Virus record (IMG/VR): IMGVR_UViG_3300031629_001761
Location: 1 to 31,263 of that record
DNA length: 31,263 nucleotides
Reading direction: 5' to 3' (one strand)
DNA from: a virus
In this document: piece by piece, positions 7,404-15,082 of the stretch
How positions within the stretch are numbered: position 1 is the first letter of the stretch
How the letters are laid out: each line of letters opens with the position of its first letter
The notes under the pieces: model-generated
What the model saw: the letters and a program-made list of their open reading frames with translations, nothing else
What the model was told of the DNA's origin: nothing
Databases searched by the model: none
Position numbers and translations under genes: made by a program

Positions 7404-8701
7404 TATAACATAGGAGTATTAACTGCTTTTAACTGGTTTATAAGGCAATGCTGCGGTTCATTGTCTTCTCCATGTCCCCAGTTTAGTCTAATTTTGTATT
7501 CAAAATGACTTCTATTATGTGCAAGTATTTCTTGCATGTCTTTTCTCATCTCATGTAACTCAAGAGTCGACAGTAGTGAGAGTTTTTTTAATTCTTTAGC
7601 AATATGTTCTGATCTATTAGTCCAATCTCCAAACTGATCATATTCTTCATTAAACCATTTACTAAACGTTTTATACCCTTCACATTTTAAGTATTGAAGA
7701 GTACCTACAGAACCTAACACAAAAAATGGATGTCCCATAATAATAGGTTTCCATATTTTTTCAGATACAAATAATGTCCCTTTACTAACTAATGTTTCTG
7801 TTATTACTGAGCAAAATGTAGACTCGTAATCTTGTATTTCTATATTACATGCTAAGTTAAAAAAAGTAGTTTTATTATCTATTTGCAAAGGTAGTTGTTT
7901 TGCTACTTCTCTCCAATCTCTATCATAGACTCCATGTTGCCTTATAGGATTAGAGTGGTGTGCATCTACAGGTTTACCTAAACTTGCTCTTCCTCTATCT
8001 AAAATACCGTACTCTTGTAGTTTAGTTATGAAATGTAAACGTGCAGGTCTAGGTGCTCTATTATAGGTAAGAAAAAGTTGTTTATTATCTACAGGTTTAA
8101 ACTTACTTACGGGGTTTATTACTTCATTTTTATTCCAAGCACTAAATGCTTCATAGTGGTGTACTCTAATGCCGTTGTTTCTAACTTTAATGTGGTCACT
8201 AGCAATAGCATTACCTGTAATAAAATGAACACTGTTTTTAGGAAAACCTGCTTTTATTCTCCAATTTTCTACTATTTCAATATCGTTATTACCCTCCATT
8301 TGAGAATACCCTTCAAATACATACCAGATAACAACTTTGCATCTCTTTTCTATGACATCCTTCTTAAACCTTTCATGCATTAAATCGAAACCTATATCAA
8401 TATTAAGTTTGAAGAAGTCTGGGTTGAATACGTTAACTAGGTATATGTGTTTTTCGTTATGCTCTAATGTTTCGCTATCTTTCCAAATAATCTCTTCTGA
8501 ATAAAATGTATGAGGGTAAGCATCGTTGTTAAGCTTACCGTGATCAAAAAATTCTCCTGTTTCACCAAATATGTTCCATGTACCTAAAGTATAAGGTATG
8601 TGAAATTTACCTGTTTCTTTCATATACCATGAAGGAGACGATAGATTTGGTCTAGGTCCTTTATATATAGAATCGTAATTTTCTCTAGATAATGTTATCA
8701 T
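7403..8701 (-). CDS. Two-domain glycosyltransferase-like protein
   Basis: This 432-aa protein has an N-terminal domain (about 1-190) duplicated in the next gene downstream. A second domain starts at the strand KQLFLTYNRAPRPARLHF (about 207-224). The C-terminal domain carries SVITETLVSKGTLFVSEKIW (298-317), then KPIIMGHPFFVLGS and YKTFSKWFNEEYDQ. The Y-N-R-x-P-R-x-x-R motif and the S-E-K-x-W-K-P-I / H-P-F-F-x-x-G block are shared with the 442-aa protein at 9598-10926. These resemble donor-site motifs of GT-B type transferases, so sugar transfer is an inference. The ATG overlaps the upstream SGNH stop as ATGA. No signal peptide or membrane segment is visible, so it should act in the cytoplasm. 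Confidence 0.62.
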   Translation of the reverse strand: MITLSRENYDSIYKGPRPNLSSPSWYMKETGKFHIPYTLGTWNIFGETGEFFDHGKLNNDAYPHTFYSEEIIWKDSETLEHNEKHIYLVNVFNPDFFKLNIDIGFDLMHERFKKDVIEKRCKVVIWYVFEGYSQMEGNNDIEIVENWRIKAGFPKNSVHFITGNAIASDHIKVRNNGIRVHHYEAFSAWNKNEVINPVSKFKPVDNKQLFLTYNRAPRPARLHFITKLQEYGILDRGRASLGKPVDAHHSNPIRQHGVYDRDWREVAKQLPLQIDNKTTFFNLACNIEIQDYESTFCSVITETLVSKGTLFVSEKIWKPIIMGHPFFVLGSVGTLQYLKCEGYKTFSKWFNEEYDQFGDWTNRSEHIAKELKKLSLLSTLELHEMRKDMQEILAHNRSHFEYKIRLNWGHGEDNEPQHCLINQLKAVNTPML

Positions 8702-9591
8702 ACGTACTCTTTCTTTACTAAGTATTCGTATACTATTTTTGCGAGTGCTTTGTGTCCGTATTTAGTCGGATGAGAACAAGGAGTCCAGTATTTATTTTCT
8801 TTACCTATATATTGTCCATACCAAGCATAATTACCTTTCTTTCTTAACTTTGGTTGTTTATTAAGGATAAGGAGTTGATCTATTAACTGTATGTCTTCTT
8901 CTCCGTACATCCAATTATTAAAATCTATCTGATCTATAATCTTGCTTTGTCTATTTTGGTCGTCCTCAGTTGTATCGGACATAATATTTTTAATCATTAA
9001 GCTTTTATAGCCCAGGTCTTCCATTTGATTAATAACTACTAAGTTTGCGTTATTGAGCTTACACCAGTTCTGCAGTTCAACTAAAGTAGAAATGAATTCT
9101 AAAGTAGTAGATTTATCATTAAATATTGCTGTTCCATATCCTATCCATAAGTCTTTATGCCCTAATCTATCTTTGTCATCGAAATCCGGATCATGAGGCC
9201 AAATAGTTTCAAATAGATTACCCGGTCCTAGGTCTGTATCTGGAGCTATAAATTCAAATCTACAAAACTGAGTAAAGGAAAATACAATGGTTATCTCAGA
9301 AGCTAAAGTAGCATCAAATTGAGGAGAAAATGTAGTTAGTTTTTTCACAGCATTACGGTTACCTTTGCCTCTATTACCTAGATTTATTATATTGTAATCT
9401 TTTAAATGATTTTTCTTTAGTTGACTGGGCCATGAGTTGTTTCTCTCCATTTCAGTAAAGGTATTAATTACGCTTTGCTTAGTAGGTTCCATCCAATCTA
9501 ATGTTTCCCAGATACCGTCATCATAGGCACCTTGTCCTTCAGTAAATGAATCTCCTATTGTTATAATAACTTTATCTCCTCTCTTAATCAT
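8698..9591 (-). CDS. SGNH/GDSL-type hydrolase-like protein
   Basis: This 297-aa protein begins with a strand and a textbook block I, ITIGDSFTEGQG (residues 10-21), with Ser15 as the expected nucleophile. LGNRGKGNRNAV (71-82) provides Gly and Asn of the oxyanion hole. Near the C-terminus PCSHPTKYGHKALA (271-284) matches the final block, with His274 as the likely base. The usual acidic residue three positions before that His is replaced by Pro271, so catalysis may be altered or the acid supplied from elsewhere. Likely roles are deacetylation or another ester hydrolysis on a glycan, inferred from the neighbouring transferases. The gap to the upstream gene is 6 nt. It differs from the other SGNH protein at 3388-4476 outside the motifs, so it is not a recent duplicate. 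Confidence 0.72.
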   Translation of the reverse strand: MIKRGDKVIITIGDSFTEGQGAYDDGIWETLDWMEPTKQSVINTFTEMERNNSWPSQLKKNHLKDYNIINLGNRGKGNRNAVKKLTTFSPQFDATLASEITIVFSFTQFCRFEFIAPDTDLGPGNLFETIWPHDPDFDDKDRLGHKDLWIGYGTAIFNDKSTTLEFISTLVELQNWCKLNNANLVVINQMEDLGYKSLMIKNIMSDTTEDDQNRQSKIIDQIDFNNWMYGEEDIQLIDQLLILNKQPKLRKKGNYAWYGQYIGKENKYWTPCSHPTKYGHKALAKIVYEYLVKKEYV

Positions 9592-9597
9592 CTTTAT

Positions 9598-10926
9598 TTA
9601 TTTACAGTAATTGCAAAATGAATCAAAATTAGATGGCTTTTGAAATCTTACGTTATTCTCCATCACTAACTTATTATATTCTACAACTCCTCTTAATTGA
9701 CTAAACCATTCTAACTTATCTTCAATACTTCTTGTACTAAATGCTTTTATCCATTCTATGATAGCATTCGTTCTTTGTACATCATTTAATTTATCATACT
9801 CTTCTGGGATCATAGCATCAAAGGTTTGGTACCCGTATTTAGTATGTAAATACTCTAAGCTATCTCTACCTCCAAATACAATAAATGGATGATTTGCAGC
9901 TATTGGTTTAAATACTTTTTCACTTAAGAAAACTGCTTTATTTTTATCCTCAAATTGTGCTTCACTTACAATAGTAACAAAAGAATCTAACATAGGTTGT
10001 TCATTTAACCTGTTTATAAACTCTCCAGCGTCAATATTATCATTTTCTCCGAATGTAGGTACATTATCATAGTATAAAGGAAGAGTTTTTGCTGCAGGAC
10101 CTAAATCAACTGTTGTAAGAACTTCTTCTCCCATATTGCATCTTTGGTCTAATTCATAACTAAACTTATTCATGCTAACTATTCCTTCTTTAAGTAAATC
10201 TTTCTTATGAAGCATAGTGTACATCCATATCCTATGTTGTCTAGGTCTTCGGTTTAAGAAATTGTATACTTTTATTTTTTCTTTATTAGCATGTTTATAT
10301 TTTAAATGATCATCAAATGTAGGTGCATAAACGTCTGGCTGTTTACTGTTAAGGTATATATCTGCTTCAAAATGACTATACCCTAGAACCTTAATAGTTT
10401 TAGTTTTATTGTCTCTCTCGTACTCTTCTTTATGTTTATGTATATTTAGATCACCTGTAATAAACATTATGCTCTCCACAGGGATATTAAGTCTATCACA
10501 CTCCTCTTTGAAGAAGTCAAACAGAGTATCGTCGTAGTATCCCTCTAAAGAATTATCAAACACAATTAAAGCTTCTTTCTTTTGAGCTTTAAGTATATGT
10601 TTCATATTAATTGCTGAGAATATTGATGCTCCATTTTTTTTCATCCAATGCTCTGGTGCTGCATGAACACCTATTGGGTATATGTACTTAATGTTCTGTA
10701 TTTTAGAGTCAGTACCTAAGTACTTATTAATCCTATAACTATTATTTAAACCAAAACAAATGTTATCCCGAGTATCTCTATCATCATACATTTCTGGTTT
10801 AAGAATAGGTGTGCTAAAGTTTTTTAGTACATCCAAGTGTATGAAGTAAGGGGAAGATGTTAAATGCGTGCCTTTCCACGATCTATCTCCATTAAATCCG
10901 TCATGTGTATCAGTAACTATGTTCAT
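9598..10926 (-). CDS. Glycosyltransferase-like protein, NRRPRxHR family
   Basis: This 442-aa protein has an N-terminal region of about 200 residues with ALIVFDNSLEGYYDD (119-133) and IMFITGDLNIHKH, suggesting a Rossmann-like half. NFLNRRPRQHRIWMYTML follows at 222-239. The C-terminal half holds TIVSEAQFEDKN (318-329), FLSEKVFKPIAANHPFIVFG (333-352) and YGYQTFDAMIPEEYDKL. The last two blocks align with the 432-aa and 381-aa proteins, so these three form one paralogous group. A GT-B type transferase is the best guess. The gene starts one base after the epimerase stop. GGAAAAAATAAG before its ATG is one of the few leaders with a purine-rich GGA. Confidence 0.62.
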   Translation of the reverse strand: MNIVTDTHDGFNGDRSWKGTHLTSSPYFIHLDVLKNFSTPILKPEMYDDRDTRDNICFGLNNSYRINKYLGTDSKIQNIKYIYPIGVHAAPEHWMKKNGASIFSAINMKHILKAQKKEALIVFDNSLEGYYDDTLFDFFKEECDRLNIPVESIMFITGDLNIHKHKEEYERDNKTKTIKVLGYSHFEADIYLNSKQPDVYAPTFDDHLKYKHANKEKIKVYNFLNRRPRQHRIWMYTMLHKKDLLKEGIVSMNKFSYELDQRCNMGEEVLTTVDLGPAAKTLPLYYDNVPTFGENDNIDAGEFINRLNEQPMLDSFVTIVSEAQFEDKNKAVFLSEKVFKPIAANHPFIVFGGRDSLEYLHTKYGYQTFDAMIPEEYDKLNDVQRTNAIIEWIKAFSTRSIEDKLEWFSQLRGVVEYNKLVMENNVRFQKPSNFDSFCNYCK

Positions 10927-10927
10927 C

Positions 10928-11932
10928 TTATTTTTTCCAAAAACTATACAATCCTTTATCTATTTCGTAACTATCCCAAACAAATCTTTCTCTATTTGGT
11001 TGCTTCTTAGCCCAATTCCACATTTTTTCTAAACCTTCATATAAGTCTGTCTTATATTCATATCCAAGAATATCAATAGATTTTTGATATGAGGGGTAAG
11101 CGTCTTTAACTTCATGTCTACCTTCTAAGTACTCAACTGTACCGTTTTTAATAACGTCTCTCAGAATTGCGTTTGCTTCATTTATAGAGTGAAACTTTGT
11201 ACCGCCGAGGTTAATTGTTTCGCAACAAGCTTCTTTTAGTGTTGCGGCTTTCCATAATGGTTCCAAACAGTCATCTATAAAAGAGAAAGCTCTAGTCTGG
11301 GTTCCGTCACCAAATATTGTCATTGGTAAATCATTAATGTATTGGTACATCCAAATTCCTAATACATTTCTATATTTATCCCATATGTTTTGCCCTGTAC
11401 CGAATACATTATGTGGTCTGATAATGCAGTACTCTAATCCATGTTGATCGTGAGCTACTTTTATATCCATTTCACAAGCGTATTTAGCAATACCGTAAGG
11501 GTCTATTGGTGAAGGTATATCAGACTCTTCAAAGGGTCTTTTTCCTTCCCATCCGTGTCCATATACAGCCATAGATGAAGTAAAGACTAATCTTTTTACA
11601 TCGTGAATTATACATTCATTTACTATTGCAGCTGTTGCTATAGTATTATTAGTATAGTTGTATTTTCTTATAAAAGGAGATAAACCTTCTGCTGCATAGG
11701 CTGCAAAATGAAATACATATTCTGGTTTATGGTATTCAAATATACCTGTTAGGTCTTCTTTTGCTATATCAGTTTCATAGAAAATGATTCTCTTGTCTAT
11801 ATTTTCTCTATAACCTCCTGAAAGGTTATCGATTCCAACTACTGTGTATTCTGGTTTATTATCTAAAATCCATTTAGCTAACCTACTACCTAATAGCCCT
11901 GCAACACCAGTTATTACTATTTTTTTGTCCAT
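10928..11932 (-). CDS. NAD-dependent sugar epimerase/dehydratase, GalE-like
   Basis: This 334-aa member of the extended short-chain dehydrogenase family has a Rossmann motif TGVAGLLG with Gly9, Gly12 and Gly15. An acidic strand end at GIDNLSGG (33-40) indicates NAD(H). FHFAAYA is at 74-80, and the catalytic set is TSSMAVYG (118-125) with Tyr146 and Lys150 in DPYGIAKYACE. Sequence and length fit UDP-glucose 4-epimerase and related nucleotide-sugar epimerases or dehydratases; the exact substrate cannot be read off. GDGTQTRAFSFIDDC (about 208-222) is the conserved C-terminal domain feature of this family. Its start overlaps the upstream oxygenase-like gene by 16 nt. It would supply a donor for the neighbouring transferases. 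Confidence 0.88.
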   Translation of the reverse strand: MDKKIVITGVAGLLGSRLAKWILDNKPEYTVVGIDNLSGGYRENIDKRIIFYETDIAKEDLTGIFEYHKPEYVFHFAAYAAEGLSPFIRKYNYTNNTIATAAIVNECIIHDVKRLVFTSSMAVYGHGWEGKRPFEESDIPSPIDPYGIAKYACEMDIKVAHDQHGLEYCIIRPHNVFGTGQNIWDKYRNVLGIWMYQYINDLPMTIFGDGTQTRAFSFIDDCLEPLWKAATLKEACCETINLGGTKFHSINEANAILRDVIKNGTVEYLEGRHEVKDAYPSYQKSIDILGYEYKTDLYEGLEKMWNWAKKQPNRERFVWDSYEIDKGLYSFWKK

Positions 11933-12435
11933 AATCCTGTTATTTGTAGAGTATATCTTGGTTCAATACCAATATTACTAGCAGCATGCTCTACATCTGT
12001 GCTATAAATTACATAATCTCCTCTTTTCCAATTTACTATAGCCTTTCCTTCTGCTTCAAAATAATGTCCAGGCTTCCAGTCTTCTATAAATATGATGGCT
12101 CTACATACTCTATCAATACTTCTTTCTAATTTAAACCTTTTACAGTATGTCTGAAAGTGGTCAATATGTGGAGGCATAATTTCAAGCTGTACCATTTTAT
12201 AGAAGGTATAACCACAATGTGTTAATCCTAATTCATTTGATACATCTTCTACCCATTCTGGCATTGGGTTTTTACTATTATAAAGAGCTCCTAGAAAAGT
12301 ATCATGAGTGTATCCTTGATTTCTCCAGTTATTTAGTTCTTTTTTGTTTGTAAGATTCTGTTTTGTATAAGGAAAATGCAAATATTCATTTCCCATTACT
12401 GTGTTAATCTTACCTTGTTTAACCCAATTATCCAT
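11917..12435 (-). CDS. 2OG-Fe(II) oxygenase-like / aspartyl hydroxylase-like cupin
   Basis: This 172-aa protein carries the facial triad of a non-haem iron dioxygenase: His90 and Asp92 in MPPHIDHFQTY and His150 in STDVEHAASNIG, with Arg160 in EPRYTLQITG placed to bind 2-oxoglutarate. The residues between (AIIFIEDWKPGHYFEAEG, WKRGDYVIYS) fit a double-stranded beta-helix. Its size is normal for the phage members of this fold. It would hydroxylate or otherwise oxidise a small molecule, sugar or protein; the substrate is unknown. It lies between the amidinotransferase (2-nt gap) and the epimerase (16-nt overlap), which suggests a role in the same pathway. Confidence 0.75.
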   Translation of the reverse strand: MDNWVKQGKINTVMGNEYLHFPYTKQNLTNKKELNNWRNQGYTHDTFLGALYNSKNPMPEWVEDVSNELGLTHCGYTFYKMVQLEIMPPHIDHFQTYCKRFKLERSIDRVCRAIIFIEDWKPGHYFEAEGKAIVNWKRGDYVIYSTDVEHAASNIGIEPRYTLQITGLWTKK

Positions 12436-12437
12436 AT

Positions 12438-13448
12438 TTAATCTCTTACCATATCAGCAGTGCAGCAATGAAAAGAACCTCCTAATGTTCTGGAGTGTCT
12501 TATATTTAAGTCCAAAGCTTCAATCTTATATTTTTTAAGTTGCTTAATTAATTCTGTTTGTCTATTATCTACACATACTGTATTTTCGTCTAACGAAATA
12601 AGATTTATTCCTACCCATTCTGATGCTCTTAGTACTCCTTTGTATCCTATATCTACCATTGGTGCTGCATATATAATATCCCACCCTTTAAAGAGTTTTG
12701 GCATATTCTTTTCGTTAATTCTAGATGGATTAACTAATGCTAGTCCGTCTCTTAGAATGGCAATTGTAGAATCTATATGAGAATAGGAATACATATTTTC
12801 TAAGTAGTGTACATTGTATTTATCTCCTAATATATTTTTTAACCAGGTATGTCCTTTTTTATTACCTGTATTAGAGTTTAAATACAGAATGTCGTCGTTA
12901 TGTCTTAGTATATTTGCTGCATCAAAGACAGGTTCAACATTAGTTAATGTTAAATCCTTTAAATTAGTTCTTTGGTAAGAATCATCTGTTAATCTTGGTT
13001 TAGGTGCACATATCCATTTAGATCCTTTGTCATTATATTTTATAAAAAGGTCCCTATAAGCATCCGTTTCAAACTGTCTGGATCTTAACGTCATAGGTGA
13101 TTCTATAAGGGTATCTCCTATTACTGTCATAGTATCTCTAGGACAAAAGGTATAGTATTGATCTGTCTCCCAATATCCGTTAGATACGGTCTTAGTAGTA
13201 TCTATTATATCAGGTCTGTGTACTATAGCTCCAAAATCCTGCAAAGCTTTTGTTAATAGGTCAAGATCTTCTATAGACTCTTCATAAACTTTAGGATCAA
13301 AGAATCCTAATTCCTTAGAAGGTATATTATCTTTGTCCGCATAGTTAATAGCATGGAGATCAAAACCATGTCTAGGCATATTTGCATTGTCGACTCTTCC
13401 GACAATTACTTCTCTTAATTTACCGTATTCATTTTTTACATTAACCAT
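12438..13448 (-). CDS. Amidinotransferase, glycine/inosamine-phosphate amidinotransferase-like
   Basis: This 336-aa enzyme should move an amidino group from arginine to an amine, giving a guanidino product and ornithine. It matches the glycine amidinotransferase/StrB family. The start is NEYGKLREVIVG. CPRDTMTVIGDTLIESPMTL (102-121) is followed by RSRQFETDAYRDLF. EPVFDAANILR has Asp176, SHIDSTIAILRDGLALVNP has His224 and Asp226, and GGSFHCCTAD at the end has Cys328 (or 329). These correspond to the Asp-His-Cys catalytic set. Length is in the normal range (340-420 aa in cellular enzymes). Its start overlaps the short DegT-type aminotransferase gene by 8 nt. That pairing, an amine made and then amidinated, resembles streptidine biosynthesis. 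Arginine deiminase is a less likely alternative because the PRD...ESPM...RSRxFE block is amidinotransferase-like. Confidence 0.85.
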   Translation of the reverse strand: MVNVKNEYGKLREVIVGRVDNANMPRHGFDLHAINYADKDNIPSKELGFFDPKVYEESIEDLDLLTKALQDFGAIVHRPDIIDTTKTVSNGYWETDQYYTFCPRDTMTVIGDTLIESPMTLRSRQFETDAYRDLFIKYNDKGSKWICAPKPRLTDDSYQRTNLKDLTLTNVEPVFDAANILRHNDDILYLNSNTGNKKGHTWLKNILGDKYNVHYLENMYSYSHIDSTIAILRDGLALVNPSRINEKNMPKLFKGWDIIYAAPMVDIGYKGVLRASEWVGINLISLDENTVCVDNRQTELIKQLKKYKIEALDLNIRHSRTLGGSFHCCTADMVRD

Positions 13449-14040
13449 TTGAAAATACTTTATAGTTTGTTAAATCTGGGTAGTTCTTATATGACCACTC
13501 TTTAGGTTTAGTTGCTACTGCATCAGGTATTTTATGAATACCCATTAGAGCAGTTTCAGGAGTCATATAATAATGATACCCTGCTGTATTAATTTCTTGT
13601 TTATCCCAAGGTAGTGGAGATTTAATATCTCTACCATCGTAAGACATTCTCCTTAGTTCATCTGCTGCTTCTTCATTATCAGTTAAGATCATCCCTCCTC
13701 TTCCTAAGTTCAAATGCTTCTTAAATTGAAAACTTAGTACCATAAAGGTCCTATCAATATACGAACTTTCTTTCCAATACACTGCTGAATCTATAATATT
13801 TTCAGTTATATAGTAATAATCGTACCAATTTTCATCTTTCCAGGTTAGTTCTAAGGTTAATTTACTAGCTAACATAGGAATAGATAGATACGTATGTTTT
13901 GGTACCTCAATTTTTTTAGCTTTTGTGTATCTGAGAGCTAATTCTAAACCATGAGTACAACAGTCTACTGCTACTGCAAATGGAGCTCCATAATGACGAG
14001 CTATTTGTGATTCGAATATGTTTACAGTTGCAAATCCCAT
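13441..14040 (-). CDS. Short DegT/DnrJ/EryC1-type PLP aminotransferase
   Basis: This 199-aa protein matches the large PLP-binding domain of sugar aminotransferases of the DegT family. FAVAVDCCTHGLELALRY (21-38) corresponds to the phosphate-binding GT-(S/H)-A-L region, and VPKHTYLSIPMLASKL is the next strand and helix. IIDSAVYW has Asp84 for the pyridine nitrogen. LSFQFKKHLNLGRGGMILTD has Lys108 at the Schiff-base position. YHYYMTPETALMGIHKIP is the N-Y-R-M-like motif. Cellular members have about 370 residues, so the C-terminal small domain is missing. The gene is not broken: it ends cleanly 8 nt into the next gene and starts immediately after the fucosyltransferase-like gene. It may be a minimal, possibly dimer-complemented enzyme making an amino sugar, or a non-catalytic PLP protein. 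Confidence 0.75.
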   Translation of the reverse strand: MGFATVNIFESQIARHYGAPFAVAVDCCTHGLELALRYTKAKKIEVPKHTYLSIPMLASKLTLELTWKDENWYDYYYITENIIDSAVYWKESSYIDRTFMVLSFQFKKHLNLGRGGMILTDNEEAADELRRMSYDGRDIKSPLPWDKQEINTAGYHYYMTPETALMGIHKIPDAVATKPKEWSYKNYPDLTNYKVFSNG

Positions 14041-15080
14041 TAGTTAAGTTTTGATATACAATTAAATGCATGTTTTATGTTAACGAGTATTTTGTCTATA
14101 GGGTCAGTAATGTGGTAAGTTAGTAGGTCTGTGCTATATGCTGCTACCAAAGTCCAAGTTGATACCGGATGTCCTAATATAATTTTACAAGTTCTTAATG
14201 CTGATTGATCTATTACTGTTTCTAGACCTGTTCTTTCTAAGTTAGTAGATTCGTATAAGTGAGTACTGTGTATGTATTTAGGTATATGCTTATAAAAATC
14301 ATCTCTAGTAAATACTTTAGTGCCTTCAGGTAATAGATCTGTAATCTTCTTAAGTTCTATAGTAGGTAGATCAGTAGAGATATAAAACTGTGCTTTTGGT
14401 CTTTCTGCTATGATGTCCTGAAGCAACCTAGTAACTTTTCTATCATTTACATACTTGTATATAGAATCTTTTGATCTGGGATTATTCTGGTTTAATAAAT
14501 CATTATCCTGTAATGTTTCACTAAACTCTAACATTTCTTTTTTAGATTTAAATACTCCTGATCCTCTTCTCAAATGCACTCCTATAGTGTTAGTTCCAAG
14601 TACTTTCAAAAAACTTTTTCTAAATGTTGGATCTATAACTTTTATTTCTCTACTTCCTTTACGTGTTTTATATTTAGTGTCTTCGAGTACTAAATCTACT
14701 TTGCTCCAATCGAATGCTGTATAGTAGTCAATATTATTTTTAAGCGTATCAGTTTTTCCGTCTAATATGTCATCAACCATTTTATTTGTAATAGGTAGAA
14801 GTTTTGTCCACTTCTCTTTATGGTGATCAAAATCCCATTTAGCTATTTTGCTTTGAATTTCAGAATCAGTATGCCATATCTGCCAGGTCTTCATACCCGG
14901 AAAGTCTAGAAATTTCTTTTCATGCCAAAAGTGCTGTTCTACTTCTGTATCATGGTCTGTACCGCAAATCATTTGTAATTTATATACTGTTTCCCAATGT
15001 TGTATTCTATTTCCATATCCTGTATCAAACTCATGGTGCCCACCTCCCCATGGTTCTAGTACTCTTATTTTATAATGCAA
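14040..15080 (-). CDS. Fucosyltransferase-like glycosyltransferase (NodZ/POFUT-type)
   Basis: This 346-aa protein has three blocks of the alpha-1,6/O-fucosyltransferase-like superfamily. GYGNRIQHW (21-29) resembles the N-terminal G-x-G-N-x motif. IGVHLRRGSGVF (166-177) has the GDP-binding H-x-R-R-G core. FYISTD (232-237) is followed by IILGHPVSTWTLVAAYS (300-316), matching the family's final S-(T/S)-(W/F) segment. A GDP-sugar transferase is therefore likely; fucose itself is not proven. The start codon is TTG at 15078-15080: the first in-frame ATG (residue 37) lies beyond the GYGNR block, and TTG follows the upstream stop by 2 nt. Its stop overlaps the aminotransferase ATG by one base. Confidence 0.72.
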   Translation of the reverse strand: MHYKIRVLEPWGGGHHEFDTGYGNRIQHWETVYKLQMICGTDHDTEVEQHFWHEKKFLDFPGMKTWQIWHTDSEIQSKIAKWDFDHHKEKWTKLLPITNKMVDDILDGKTDTLKNNIDYYTAFDWSKVDLVLEDTKYKTRKGSREIKVIDPTFRKSFLKVLGTNTIGVHLRRGSGVFKSKKEMLEFSETLQDNDLLNQNNPRSKDSIYKYVNDRKVTRLLQDIIAERPKAQFYISTDLPTIELKKITDLLPEGTKVFTRDDFYKHIPKYIHSTHLYESTNLERTGLETVIDQSALRTCKIILGHPVSTWTLVAAYSTDLLTYHITDPIDKILVNIKHAFNCISKLN

Positions 15081-15082
15081 GT

